A stretch of DNA of 64,000 nt from Mycobacteroides abscessus ATCC 19977 (GCF_000069185.1 NC_010397.1:1550001-1614000); one strand, 5' to 3'; positions 18,868 to 28,187 are shown, counted from the stretch's first letter. The notes: a model not told the origin generated them from the letters alone. Made by a program: numbers and translations.

Positions 18868-20229
18868 CTATTGTTCGATACCGCGTTCGTCGGCGATCGC
18901 CGACCGGTTAGCTCCAGGTCTGCCATGGATGCGCAGGAATGTCTCGGTGTATCGCTCGGAAATGCGCGTGCCCGCAAAATCGGAGGGGATCACGTCGAGG
19001 GTCTTCTCCCGCCAGTCGTTCAGGCGCAGCGCGAGATCGTTGGCGACGGCCTCGGATGCCTCGTCGGCATCGAGTCCCAGCAGGTTATGCGCCTCTTCTG
19101 GGTCGGTCCGCAGATCGTAGAGCTCGCGGTGCGCCCTGGGGCCGGTGATATGCGTCGCGACGGCACGGCCGGGCGGACTGTCGGCAATGTCCCAAGGCAG
19201 ATCCAGCACGGGGCGCGGCGCGTAATTCTCTATATAGCTGTAATTCTTTGTCCTGATAGCTCGAATAGGATCAAAGGAATCGTGATAAGTTTTGGTGGTA
19301 AATACCTCGGAGCGCACTTCTTCGAGTTCGCCCGATTGCTTCTGGATATTACCGGCATGGGAAACCCCTTGCACTTCTTCGGGAATTTCGACTCCGAGAA
19401 GTTCCAAAAGGGTGGGCAGCAGATCGACCCCGCTGAAGAGCTCCTCATAGCGAAGTGGTTCGGTCGTGCGGCCGCGGGGCGGGCGCACGATCAGGGCGAT
19501 ACCGGTACCGGCGTCATACAGGGTGGATTTGGCGCGTGGCAACGCCGGACCGTGGTCGGTCATGAAGATCACCCAGGTGTTCTGGTCCAGGCCCGTCTCG
19601 GTCAATACCTCCAGTAGTTCACCGACTTTGGCGTCGGCCACTGTAATCGAGCCGTAGAACTCGGCCAGGTCATCGCGCACCTCGGGGGTGTCGGGCAGGT
19701 AGTCGGGCACGTCCACCGAGCTGGCGTCGGACGGTGCATAGCGCTCCCGCGGAAAAGGACGGTGCGTCTCGAAGAATCCGGCGGTGAGCAGAAACGGTGA
19801 CTGCGGGGAATTACGCAACCAGCGGGTCGCATGTTCCACCACATATTCGCAATAGGAGTTGGACACGTCGTACTCGTCGAATCCCAGCGTCGCCGGATAC
19901 GCCGATTCATGCTGCATTCCGAACAGCGCTGTGTGCCAGCCCGATCCGGACAAAATATGGGGGAGTGTGCGCACCCCGGCGCGGTATTCCCAGCCGTGAT
20001 GAGCCAGTCCGATTAGGCCATTGCTCTGTGGGTATCGCCCGGTGAAAAGGGAACCGCGCGAGGGTGAGCACAGTGGCGCGGTGGCATGTGCACGGGTGAA
20101 CAGGATGCCCTCGGCGGCCAATCGGTCCAGGTGCGGGCTGGATACGTCGGGATGACCGTAGACGCCCAGATAGCGACCGAGGTCGTGCCAATGGACGATC
20201 AGAACATTGTCCCGTGACGCTGCGGCCAC
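18868..20229 (-). CDS. sulfatase (arylsulfatase/choline-sulfatase family)
   Basis: A 453-residue alkaline-phosphatase-fold sulfatase. The signature CSPSR has Cys54, which a formylglycine-generating enzyme would convert. Metal ligands include the early Asp in HWHDLGRY and the pair in [12 protein letters not shown]. The GTG at 20229 follows GGGAAGGGAG at good spacing. No signal peptide is visible, so a cytoplasmic location is likely. The 3' half (about 18860-19420) is clearly AT-richer than the flanking genes, which hints at horizontal acquisition. It is first in the operon with the sulfotransferase, cysD and cysNC. Confidence 0.88.
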   Translation of the reverse strand: MAAASRDNVLIVHWHDLGRYLGVYGHPDVSSPHLDRLAAEGILFTRAHATAPLCSPSRGSLFTGRYPQSNGLIGLAHHGWEYRAGVRTLPHILSGSGWHTALFGMQHESAYPATLGFDEYDVSNSYCEYVVEHATRWLRNSPQSPFLLTAGFFETHRPFPRERYAPSDASSVDVPDYLPDTPEVRDDLAEFYGSITVADAKVGELLEVLTETGLDQNTWVIFMTDHGPALPRAKSTLYDAGTGIALIVRPPRGRTTEPLRYEELFSGVDLLPTLLELLGVEIPEEVQGVSHAGNIQKQSGELEEVRSEVFTTKTYHDSFDPIRAIRTKNYSYIENYAPRPVLDLPWDIADSPPGRAVATHITGPRAHRELYDLRTDPEEAHNLLGLDADEASEAVANDLALRLNDWREKTLDVIPSDFAGTRISERYTETFLRIHGRPGANRSAIADERGIEQ

Positions 20230-20317
20230 TGTGCTCCCTTCCCGAGGTTCGGCGTTCCAGCCAACAGTGTGCCCCCATTGTCTGGCAACCCTTCGGCTCA
20301 CGGCGAGCGACTACGCC

Positions 20318-21517
20318 TCAGCGTGATCCCCAATGCCAGGAAGGTGCCTTGAGCGGATCGAGTCCGATGATCTGTGTCTCGCCCCAATCCTTGGTGAGCT
20401 CAAGGCGCACCGCGGGCCCCGCGTCGTCGAAGTAGTCTTCCTCGCCCGCGAGAATCTCGCGCAGTGGGCGGGCGGCGAGGTGACTCATCAGAGCGCTTGC
20501 GTGCGTGATCACCACCACCTGAGTCTTGGCGGCGGCCGCCTGGATGAGCGTCGCGAGTGGGGCGATGAGGTCGGGATGCAGTGAGGTCTCCGGCTCGTTG
20601 AGCACCATCAGCGGCGGCGGGTCGGGACTCAGCAGCGCGGCGGCCCACAGCAAGAAGCGCAGGGTGCCGTCGGAGAGTTCCGCCGCACGCAGTGGACGCA
20701 GCATGCCGGGCTGTTGTACGTGAAGGTTGAACATGCCGTCGGTGACTGCTACTGCCACCGTGGCGCCATCGAAGGCCGCGGCGACCACCTTGTCGAGGGT
20801 GTCATTACCGGTCTCGACGATGGTCTGAATAGCTGCCGCCACATCGCTGCCGTCGTTGGACAACACCGTTGTGCGCGTGCCGATCTGCGGCTGACGTGCC
20901 GGTGCCAGTGCGTCGACCCGGAATCCGTCGTAAAACCGCCAGCCGCGTAGCGTGTCCCGGACGGCGCCCAATTCCGGAAACTTGCCGGCGAATTCGGAGA
21001 GCACGCTGCGATACGTCGGCAGTGAGCGACTGAACCCTTCGAATCCGCGGCCCGATTCCGAACGAGCTTCCACCACCGGGCGAGTTCTTCGGACCAGGGT
21101 CGCGCTGGGACGAAGGGAGGGGCCGGTGAAGACAGCCTCACCCTTGATCTCCGGGTCGCGTCCGAATGCCGACTCGCTGGGTGTCGGCAGGCCGAGATCC
21201 ACCAGGTAACCAAAATCTGTTGACGCATAACCCAGTTCGATCGACACCGGGCGGGTGCGCCTGGTGCCCTGAACGACTCCCGTGCGTCGCGCGCGGTTGA
21301 GGCTTTCTGGTCCTGCCCACATAGCCGACTGCAGACCGCCTTGCCGCGCCAGGGAGCCGATGATCTCGCCGCTGCCGCAATCGGCCAGTAGCTGCAGGGC
21401 GCGGTACAGCGACGACTTGCCGGTGCCGTTGGCGCCGGTGATAACGGTCAGTTGCGCAAGCGGCAGCACAATATCGCGCAGTGACCGGTATCCGCGGATG
21501 GCGACGGTGGTGAGCAC
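20318..21517 (-). CDS. AAA-family ATPase, SMC/RecF-like (COG4637 type)
   Basis: A 399-residue ATPase. Walker A GANGTGKSS (28-36) is at the N-terminus. The signature LSDGTLRFL and the Walker B region VLNEPETSLHPDL are at the C-terminus, followed by the THASALMSHL switch. This split layout with a short insert is that of AAA_21/OLD-related ATPases. No nuclease (TOPRIM) domain follows, so it is not an OLD nuclease, and no partner gene is adjacent. Function is unknown; DNA maintenance is a family-level guess. Confidence 0.8.
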   Translation of the reverse strand: MLTTVAIRGYRSLRDIVLPLAQLTVITGANGTGKSSLYRALQLLADCGSGEIIGSLARQGGLQSAMWAGPESLNRARRTGVVQGTRRTRPVSIELGYASTDFGYLVDLGLPTPSESAFGRDPEIKGEAVFTGPSLRPSATLVRRTRPVVEARSESGRGFEGFSRSLPTYRSVLSEFAGKFPELGAVRDTLRGWRFYDGFRVDALAPARQPQIGTRTTVLSNDGSDVAAAIQTIVETGNDTLDKVVAAAFDGATVAVAVTDGMFNLHVQQPGMLRPLRAAELSDGTLRFLLWAAALLSPDPPPLMVLNEPETSLHPDLIAPLATLIQAAAAKTQVVVITHASALMSHLAARPLREILAGEEDYFDDAGPAVRLELTKDWGETQIIGLDPLKAPSWHWGSR

Positions 21518-21594
21518 GCCGCCAGGTTAGCCAGGGGTACCGACAGGTGAGAGGTGTGTTCGGTGTTCGATCATGACCGAGCTGGCGTCCCCGA

Positions 21595-23958
21595 CTATCG
21601 TCCGAAACCTGCGTTGCGCAGCGCGTCCGCCATCGAACCCGTCGGGCGGCTCTCCTCCCGTCGGCCGGAATTCTTGTCGCGGTTCTGGTTTCGGCGCCCC
21701 TGATTCCGGTCGTCGCGGTTCCTGTCGTCACGACGGGGAGCGCTGGAACGCTCAGAACGCTTGCCCTGTTGCGGATCGTCGTTGAGTCGCAGGGTCAGGC
21801 CGATACGCTGACGTGGAATGTCGACCTCGGTGACCTTGACCCGCACCACCTGGCCGGACTTGACCACCTCGTGGGGGTCGGAGACATACCGATCCGACAT
21901 CGCCGACACGTGCACGAGGCCGTCCTGATGCACACCGACGTCAACAAACGCGCCGAAGGCGGCCACATTTGTCACGACCCCTTCCAGCACCATGCCGGCC
22001 TTCAGGTCCGACACCTTTTCGACTCCGGCAGCGAACGTTGCCGTGGTGAATGCGGGACGGGGGTCGCGCCCCGGCTTCTCCAACTCGCCGAGAATGTCTG
22101 TGACGGTGGGTATTCCGAACCGGTCGTCGGCGAAGTCGGCGGGCTTGAGCGAGCGCAGTGACCGTTCGTTACCGATCAGCTCGGCCAGGGTCACGCCCGA
22201 GCGGTCCAGGATTTTGCGCACCACCGGGTACGACTCGGGGTGCACTCCGGACGCGTCCAGCGGGTCGTCACCACCGCGAATACGCAGGAATCCGGCGCAT
22301 TGCTCAAAGGCCTTGGGGCCCAGCCGGGGCACCTCAAGTAGTCCCTTGCGGCTACGGAATGCCCCCACCTTCTCGCGGTGGGCGACGATGGATTCGGCCA
22401 AGGACTCGGTCACCCCGGACACGCGTGCGAGCAGTGGCACCGAGGCCGTGTTCAGGTCCACACCCACCGCGTTCACGGCATCCTCGACGACGGCATTGAG
22501 GCTGCGCGCCAGGGTGCCGGGGGTGACATCGTGCTGGTATTGACCGACACCGATGGACTTGGGTTCGATCTTCACCAGCTCGGCCAACGGGTCTTGCAGA
22601 CGCCGCGCGATCGAGACCGCGCCTCGCAGGGTCACATCGAGGTCGGGAAGCTCGTGTGCGGCGTAGGCAGAGGCCGAGTAGACCGATGCGCCGGCCTCGC
22701 TGACCATCGCCTTGGTGGGTGCCTTAGCGCCCGCGGCCTTGATATCGGCGATGAGTTCTGCTGCCAGTGCATCAGTTTCGCGTGATGCCGTCCCGTTGCC
22801 GACGGCGATCAGCTCGACATTGTGGCGGGCGATGAACGCCGCCAGGGTGGCCTTGGCCTCATCCCACTTCTTCTGCGGCTGATGGGGGTAGATCGCGCAG
22901 GTGTCGAGCACCTTGCCGGTGCCGTCCACGACCGCGACCTTGACTCCGGTGCGGAAGCCGGGGTCAAGGCCCAGGGTGGCGCGGGTGCCCGCGGGCGCGG
23001 CCAGTAGCAGATCCTTGAGGTTGCGCGCGAACACCCCGACGGCGTCTTCCTCGGCGCGTTGGCGCAGCTTGAGCCGGGCGTCGACGGATGCGGAGAACAT
23101 GAGCTTGGCGCGCCAGGCGACGCGGACGGTGCTGGCTAACCACGGCGTCGCCGGGGTGTTGGCGGTCAGGTTTACGCCAAGTGACTGCGCAACCATGTGC
23201 TCGTACGGTGCGTCATCGCCGCCGTCGAAGTTGAGGGACAGAACCTGTTCCTTCTCACCGCGCATGACGGCAAGTACCCGGTGTGAGGGCATGGTTTCCA
23301 AGGGTTCGGAGAACTCAAAGTAGTCGCGGTATTTCTGTGCCGCTTCGGTTTTCGCCGCGTCCTCGGACCATGGGGCCGTCCGCAACGCACCTTCCGCCCA
23401 GAACTTGGTGCGGGTGGCGCCCACCAGCTCGGCGTCCTCGGCCGCCCGTTCGATGAGAATGTGGCGGGCACCGTCCAGGGCGGCGTTGGCATCGGCGACG
23501 CCCTCGGTGAGGAACTCGGCTGCCACCACATCGGGCACCAGGTTCGGGTCGGCCAGCAGACGGTCGGCCAGCGGTTCCAGTCCGGCTTCGCGCGCGATCT
23601 GCGCCTTGGTGCGCCGCTTGGGTTTGTACGGCAGGTAGATGTCCTCGACTCGCGCCTTGGTGTCGGCCGAGATCAGCGCGGCCTTCAGTTCGTCGGTCAG
23701 CTTGCCCTGCTCCTCGATAGAGGACAGCACCGCGGCACGGCGCTCGTCGAGTTCTCGCAGGTAGCGCAGCCGTTCTTCCAGTTCACGCAACTGGCCGTCG
23801 TCCAGGCTGCCGGTGACTTCTTTGCGATAACGCGCGATGAACGGGACCGTCGCGCCCTCGTCAAGCAGCCGCACGGCGGCTGCGACCTGGGCCTCGGTCA
23901 CAGCCAGTTCCGCAGCGAGGCGGGCGTTTACAGATTTCACGGTCACGCTCTGAGTCAC
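21595..23958 (-). CDS. tex: Tex-family S1 RNA-binding transcription accessory protein
   Basis: A 787-residue protein with the Tex/Spt6 layout: a helical N-terminal domain, a YqgF RNase-H-like domain (LGLDPGFRTGVKVAVVD), a helix-hairpin-helix region (VSGVTESLAESIVAHR), then an S1 domain (GMVLEGVVTNVAAFGAFVDV). It ends in an Arg/Asp/Asn-rich tail. Tex proteins bind nucleic acid and affect transcription. GTG 23958 is 8 nt after a TAGGGT box, which fits a leaderless start; in-frame extensions to 24207 run into the divergent lipoprotein gene. Confidence 0.93.
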   Translation of the reverse strand: MTQSVTVKSVNARLAAELAVTEAQVAAAVRLLDEGATVPFIARYRKEVTGSLDDGQLRELEERLRYLRELDERRAAVLSSIEEQGKLTDELKAALISADTKARVEDIYLPYKPKRRTKAQIAREAGLEPLADRLLADPNLVPDVVAAEFLTEGVADANAALDGARHILIERAAEDAELVGATRTKFWAEGALRTAPWSEDAAKTEAAQKYRDYFEFSEPLETMPSHRVLAVMRGEKEQVLSLNFDGGDDAPYEHMVAQSLGVNLTANTPATPWLASTVRVAWRAKLMFSASVDARLKLRQRAEEDAVGVFARNLKDLLLAAPAGTRATLGLDPGFRTGVKVAVVDGTGKVLDTCAIYPHQPQKKWDEAKATLAAFIARHNVELIAVGNGTASRETDALAAELIADIKAAGAKAPTKAMVSEAGASVYSASAYAAHELPDLDVTLRGAVSIARRLQDPLAELVKIEPKSIGVGQYQHDVTPGTLARSLNAVVEDAVNAVGVDLNTASVPLLARVSGVTESLAESIVAHREKVGAFRSRKGLLEVPRLGPKAFEQCAGFLRIRGGDDPLDASGVHPESYPVVRKILDRSGVTLAELIGNERSLRSLKPADFADDRFGIPTVTDILGELEKPGRDPRPAFTTATFAAGVEKVSDLKAGMVLEGVVTNVAAFGAFVDVGVHQDGLVHVSAMSDRYVSDPHEVVKSGQVVRVKVTEVDIPRQRIGLTLRLNDDPQQGKRSERSSAPRRDDRNRDDRNQGRRNQNRDKNSGRREESRPTGSMADALRNAGFGR

Positions 23959-23991
23959 GCCGAGGGACCCTACCCAATATCGGGGACAAGC

Positions 23992-23997
23992 TAGGCT
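23992..23997 (+). promoter_or_regulatory. -10 box for leaderless lipoprotein mRNA
   Basis: TAGGCT lies 6 nt before the GTG at 24004. Transcription would begin at or next to the start codon, so no ribosome site is needed. Confidence 0.6.
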
Positions 23998-24003
23998 CAC
24001 CGG

Positions 24004-24657
24004 GTGCGTGTCTGGAGCATGTTGGCTCTGATCTTCCTGGTCGCGGGTTGCGGAGCACAGCGCGAGCAGGCGCCGCGCACGTCGACGTCCACCAGCACCA
24101 CCACGTCGCAGGCCGCGCCGGGCCCGCAGGCCTCGGTGGAATCGGTTACCCGCTGGATCGAGGCGGGCGATCCCGTCGACGCCGAAAAATATCGGACGAT
24201 CGATCAAGGTGGCACGCCGGGCCGGCTAGCCGAAGGTGACGTGGCGTTCCGTGCGCCCCGCGAGCTCGGTCCTCGAGTCGTCGGCGGCTGCATCACCCAG
24301 GTGAAGTATCAGGACCCGTTGTCTTGCCTGCCGGGTCTTCGCAATGCGCAGCCCCGGCCGCCGGGTTTGCCCGGCCAGTGGATCGGAGGCTGGGTGAGCT
24401 TCGACGGCGCCACGGTCACCGTCGGCAGCCTTCACGGTGACCCCGGGCCGTTCATCCAAGGGGTTGGCCTTCCGCTTGAGTATGGCAAGCGTCTGAAATT
24501 CGGTGACTACCAATGCAGATCGGACCGGATGGGTCTGTATTGCGTCAACTACCCACATCGCTCGGCCATCCGGATGAGCGAGGAGCTTGAGGTGTACGGG
24601 TGCGCTCAACGGGCGACTCCGCCGCACGGTATCGGTATGCAGTACGACTGCGGATGA
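24004..24657 (+). CDS. putative lipoprotein
   Basis: A 217-residue exported protein with a short signal ending in lipobox VAGC (Cys16), then a Thr/Ser-rich linker (about 23-40) and a globular domain with several Cys residues (GGCITQ, LSCLPG, YQCRSD, YCVN, YGCAQ, YDCG) that could form disulfides outside the membrane. No family is recognised. The GTG start follows TAGGCT directly. It converges with the carotenoid-synthesis-like gene, 6 nt away. Confidence 0.75.
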   Translation: MRVWSMLALIFLVAGCGAQREQAPRTSTSTSTTTSQAAPGPQASVESVTRWIEAGDPVDAEKYRTIDQGGTPGRLAEGDVAFRAPRELGPRVVGGCITQVKYQDPLSCLPGLRNAQPRPPGLPGQWIGGWVSFDGATVTVGSLHGDPGPFIQGVGLPLEYGKRLKFGDYQCRSDRMGLYCVNYPHRSAIRMSEELEVYGCAQRATPPHGIGMQYDCG

Positions 24658-24663
24658 GTGTGA

Positions 24664-25566
24664 TCAGCCGGCCGGTTTCGGCTTCAGCAGGGCTGCCGAG
24701 AAGCGATACAGGGCAAGTAGCGAGATGAAGCCAAACATGAAAAGGATGACGCTGCCGACGGACTGGTTGACCGGGTTGAGGAACAGGCCGAATGCGTAGG
24801 CCCCGATGACGACGATGGGCGCGGCATCGACCCAGCCGAGCGGACGCTGCTCCGAGAGCGCGAGTGCGTCCTTGCCCAGCAACGGCAGCAGCACGAACGA
24901 GATGATGACGGTGATTAGAAAGCCCCACATCGCCCACCCAATGGGCAGAGCTGGGTCACCGAAGAACGAATCCTCTGGGGCCAACGCTTTGGACTTGCCA
25001 ACCCATTCATAGATGCCGAACTTGGTGCAAAAACCGTTGGCCAAGAACGCGATCCAGGCATGGAGCATGCCGTACAGCGCGCAATGCCAGACAACCTGCC
25101 ACGGTCGCAGGGCGCGCGGATCTACCACGATCTTGCCGTCGAGAATCACGTTGATGATCACGTAGATCGGCCATAACAATGCGACCATCCCGACGGGAAC
25201 GAGCAGGGGGACGTTACCGATATGAGGGCCCATCATCGGTATGTCGCCATAGCGCAGATCTCCCCAGATGAATCCGCCGTAGCTGATGTTGGCCTGTTCG
25301 AACGCCCATTCCACGACGGATGCGATGACGAAATAGGCCAAAGCCAGCTTCACGCCCAGGTGTTTGAGCATGTGCCCGAATACCGCGACCACCAGTGCCA
25401 GCGAGGTGATGGTCTGGGCGACGACGGGCAGGCCAGCGCCGCCCGTGGAGATTCCCGACCACAGCGTCATGACAACCCACACCACGCAGGCGACGCCGAG
25501 GGCTATGTCGATGGGATTGGCCTGCCGCGCTTGGCTGTTCGTGCGGTTGTCGGTGCTGGTACTCAT
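24664..25566 (-). CDS. carotenoid-biosynthesis-like integral membrane protein
   Basis: A 300-residue protein with about seven hydrophobic helices. The segment VVEWAFEQANISYGGFIWGD and the Pro/Tyr-rich loops after it resemble the DUF422/CruF-like carotenoid hydratase family. No phytoene synthase or desaturase is adjacent, so a pigment role is uncertain. It is divergent from a TetR gene with an AT-rich palindrome between them. Confidence 0.55.
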   Translation of the reverse strand: MSTSTDNRTNSQARQANPIDIALGVACVVWVVMTLWSGISTGGAGLPVVAQTITSLALVVAVFGHMLKHLGVKLALAYFVIASVVEWAFEQANISYGGFIWGDLRYGDIPMMGPHIGNVPLLVPVGMVALLWPIYVIINVILDGKIVVDPRALRPWQVVWHCALYGMLHAWIAFLANGFCTKFGIYEWVGKSKALAPEDSFFGDPALPIGWAMWGFLITVIISFVLLPLLGKDALALSEQRPLGWVDAAPIVVIGAYAFGLFLNPVNQSVGSVILFMFGFISLLALYRFSAALLKPKPAG

Positions 25567-25613
25567 TCTGCGCCGTCCTTTCGGGTCTGAATCCGCCCTC
25601 GATTGGAAAATTA

Positions 25614-25632
25614 TTCTAGAACAATTCTCTAG
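25614..25632. promoter_or_regulatory. candidate TetR operator
   Basis: An imperfect AT-rich palindrome centred on AGAA-CAA-TTCT, with flanking CTAG on both sides, lies in the 73-bp gap between the divergent membrane-protein and TetR genes. Confidence 0.5.
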
Positions 25633-25639
25633 TCAAGGG

Positions 25640-26254
25640 ATGATTCAGTACTCTTCGGGGGTGCCCCCTGCCTCGAACGCCGGTGTCGCCCGTCGTCGCG
25701 CGATCCTCGACGCAGCGCTCACGTCCTTCCTGAAGAGCGGTGTGGCCGGCGCCACGGTCGAGGCGCTACACCGGGAATCCGGCGCCAGCGTAGGCAGCAT
25801 CTACCACTTCTTCGGGAGCAAGGAAGGCGTCGCGGCCGAGCTATACCTGGAAACGCTTCGCGACTACTACAACGCGTATCTTGCGGTACTGCAGTCAAGT
25901 TCAGGCCCGCACGATGGGGTGGTGGGTGCGGTGAGCTTCCATCTGCAGTGGGTAGCGGCCAATGAAATGCGGGCGCGTTTCCTGTTCCATTGCCGCGAGT
26001 TCGAAGTGATCGAGGAATCGCGCTCGACGATCACCGCACTGCACGAGGACTTCTACTCACAAGCCAGCGCGTGGCTGCAACCGCACGTCGAGAAACGGCG
26101 CATCAAACCTCTACCGCCCAGGTTGTGCCAGGCACTGTGGATGGGGCCGTGCGTGGAGTACGCCCGCCTCTGGCTGGCGAGATCGGCCGACTTCGACATG
26201 CTCGCTGCAGCGCCGGTTCTCGGGCAGGCCGCGTGGGATGCGGTGAAGGTCTAA
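25640..26254 (+). CDS. TetR-family regulator
   Basis: A 204-residue regulator. The N-terminal DNA-binding domain contains ARRRAILDAALTSFLKSG and ESGASVGSIYHFFGSKEG, the canonical helix-turn-helix with YHFF. ATG 25640 follows AAGGG closely; a downstream GTG at 25660 is possible. The C-terminal domain is helical. Its promoter region overlaps an AT-rich palindrome shared with the divergent membrane gene, its likely target. Confidence 0.87.
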   Translation: MIQYSSGVPPASNAGVARRRAILDAALTSFLKSGVAGATVEALHRESGASVGSIYHFFGSKEGVAAELYLETLRDYYNAYLAVLQSSSGPHDGVVGAVSFHLQWVAANEMRARFLFHCREFEVIEESRSTITALHEDFYSQASAWLQPHVEKRRIKPLPPRLCQALWMGPCVEYARLWLARSADFDMLAAAPVLGQAAWDAVKV

Positions 26255-26274
26255 TCCGTACGGGCGCTGGATGT

Positions 26275-26619
26275 TCATGCCGGTGGCGGTGGCGCCGGGT
26301 TCAGCGCATTCGGGCATAGCTCGCTTTGCACAATGTCCAGGTACACCTGTGGGGCAGGAGCGGGTGCCACGCCATGGCCCCAGGGGAAGGAATTGCCCAC
26401 CTCTTCGGGCGGGACGCCGTTGTGTAGATCCCGGCACGCCTGGTGACCGGCCTGAATCACGTATGGTTCGGCGTCCTTGTGGATGAAGACTCCCGCGGCG
26501 CGCAGGCTGTCCAGGAAGGTGTGGTCATTCGCCTGGGCGATGCCCGCGCTAAACGGGCTACCCACTGACATTCCGACAGCAGCGATCCCGATGACGACCC
26601 TGGTGCGGAGCTTGTCCAT
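26275..26619 (-). CDS. small secreted DUF732-type protein
   Basis: A 114-residue protein with an N-terminal signal (cleavage near AQA-ND) and the DUF732 layout: FLDSLRAAGV near the start of the mature part, Cys in HQACRDL, Cys in SELCPNA, and a Pro-rich tail. ATG 26619 follows AAGGA. It is a second member of the family seen at 14833. Function is unknown. It is divergent from the Pat acetyltransferase gene, 120 nt apart. Confidence 0.8.
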   Translation of the reverse strand: MDKLRTRVVIGIAAVGMSVGSPFSAGIAQANDHTFLDSLRAAGVFIHKDAEPYVIQAGHQACRDLHNGVPPEEVGNSFPWGHGVAPAPAPQVYLDIVQSELCPNALNPAPPPPA

Positions 26620-26739
26620 CCTTGTGTCCTTCCGGTCACCAGCATTATTGCCATGGGGATGGGCCCCGCATTGGCGAATGCCCGAAACGGCCCAAGCGGT
26701 TCCGTCATTAGCTGATCGGGCGCGACGGTGGTGACTACC

Positions 26740-27774
26740 ATGCGAACAGACTCGGCTGGACGGGCTAGGGCGGTGCACATCGTGGACAGAGCGTGGCCCG
26801 GAGCTGTTGGCGTGGATGCCGCCGAACTCGCGGAGTTGGAATTTTTCGCGGGCAGTTCGACTGGTGCACTTGCTCCGCTGGCGGGGCTGCTCTCACCGCT
26901 GCGGGCGGCTGCCGGAGCAGTGCTGATGCGCCAGCGTGAGCCAGCCGACTGGTTCCTGCTCGTGGGCTCGGGTAGCGGTGAAGTCATCCACGCCGGGAAC
27001 GGCGGAAGTTCCGTCGTCGCGCATCTGGTACCCGGCACGGTAGTTGGCGAAATCGCACTATTGCGGGGGACGGCCCGCACGGCGACCGTCGTGGCCACCC
27101 AACAGGTCCAGGGCTGGTCCGGCGGCCGCGACGCATTCGCCACGATGCTCGAAATCCCGGGTGTCTCCGAGTCATTGGTGTGGACGGCGCGTCAGCGGCT
27201 GGCCACCTTCGTCACGCCGATACCGGTGCGCCTGCGCGATGGTGCGGAGTTCTACCTGCGGCCCATCTTGCCCGGCGACAGTCAGCGCCTGGCGCGGCTG
27301 TCCCCACGCACGGTGTACCGCCGGTTTATGGGAGTGCCGGGTAAGCGGATGATCACCTATCTATTCGAGGTCGACTATCTCGAACATTTCGCGTGGGCCC
27401 TCACCGACGAGCCTGACGGTCTCGTCGTCGCCGATGCCCGATTCATCCGGCACACCGATGAACCCGACTGCGCCGAGCTGGCGTTCACAGTGGGTGACGA
27501 CTATCAGGGCCGCGGGATCGGGACACTACTGATGGAGGCGTTGTCGGTGTCCGCGCATGCCGGCGGGGTGCGCCGATTCACTGCCTCGGTCCTCGCGGAG
27601 AACCACGCGATGCGCAGCATTCTGAACAGGTACGGTGCGCGCTGGGAATCGGATGGGCCGGGCGTGGTCACGACGATCCTCGATGTGCCGCGCACGAGGG
27701 ATCTGAATCTTTCCCCGCGGGTGTCCATACAGATCGATGTCGCTACCCGGCAGATGGTGCAGGCGTTGTGCTGA
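26740..27774 (+). CDS. cAMP-dependent protein lysine acetyltransferase (Pat/KATmt)
   Basis: A 344-residue regulator-enzyme fusion equivalent to Rv0998. The N-terminal cyclic-nucleotide-binding domain (about residues 40-145) has the phosphate-binding cassette GEIALLRGTARTATV. The C-terminal GNAT domain (about 165-330) has the acetyl-CoA loop YQGRGIGTLL and the candidate catalytic Glu in CAELAFTV. In mycobacteria the family acetylates lysines of acyl-CoA synthetases when cAMP binds. ATG 26740 was chosen; GTG 26728 or GTG 26773 are alternatives. It is the last core gene before the accessory island. Confidence 0.9.
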   Translation: MRTDSAGRARAVHIVDRAWPGAVGVDAAELAELEFFAGSSTGALAPLAGLLSPLRAAAGAVLMRQREPADWFLLVGSGSGEVIHAGNGGSSVVAHLVPGTVVGEIALLRGTARTATVVATQQVQGWSGGRDAFATMLEIPGVSESLVWTARQRLATFVTPIPVRLRDGAEFYLRPILPGDSQRLARLSPRTVYRRFMGVPGKRMITYLFEVDYLEHFAWALTDEPDGLVVADARFIRHTDEPDCAELAFTVGDDYQGRGIGTLLMEALSVSAHAGGVRRFTASVLAENHAMRSILNRYGARWESDGPGVVTTILDVPRTRDLNLSPRVSIQIDVATRQMVQALC

Positions 27775-27780
27775 GGTGAA

Positions 27781-27818
27781 CCAGCGCTCGCGCAGGAATC
27801 GGATCTGTGATTTGGGAA
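27781..27818. repeat. decayed copy of tRNA-Arg 3' end (attL-like)
   Basis: About 30 of 39 aligned positions match 32495-32533, the 3' part of tRNA-Arg plus its flank. Both share CCAGCGC, then CAGGAATCG, then a run differing mostly by C/T and A/G transitions. It lies 6 nt after the Pat gene, at the left border of the island. Confidence 0.6.
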
Positions 27819-28187
27819 TTTGGTGACCGGTGGCTCCGATGGGGGTTCCGGAAATGTACTTGCTTGTGCAGTAACGGTTCGACTCGCCGAATCCGGACGA
27901 AGCGAGGGGCAGCCAGCGCCCTAGCCGGCCTTGTCGATGGGGATCACTCCGGCTCTTTGACCGCCTGGCGCTAGGTCAGCTCACCGAGTTCTGTCTCGGC
28001 AACCTTGGCTGACTGGGTGTCGGCTGGTCATGTCGGGTTGGATCTTGGTGTCACGTGCCCCCAAGGGGGTGCCGTCAACCTTGTTTGCCCTCTGTATCTA
28101 CGCGATCTTGGCTTATTGATTATGCTGGGCTGATTGTTGGGTCGCAATTCATGTTGTGGTTGCGGATGTCGGGAGGGTGAACCGTCG
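27819..28187. other. intergenic region upstream of the toxin gene
   Basis: About 370 bases with no intact gene. A short inverted repeat lies around 28059-28075 (GCCCCC/GGGGGTGC) and a TATGCT hexamer at 28121-28126 could be a -10 box for the next gene. Short open stretches on both strands look like decayed coding DNA, but I cannot name a source. Confidence 0.4.

Noticed and set aside
20318..21517. OLD-family defence nuclease
   Set aside because: The AAA ATPase has no TOPRIM domain and no partner such as a UvrD-like helicase or reverse transcriptase.
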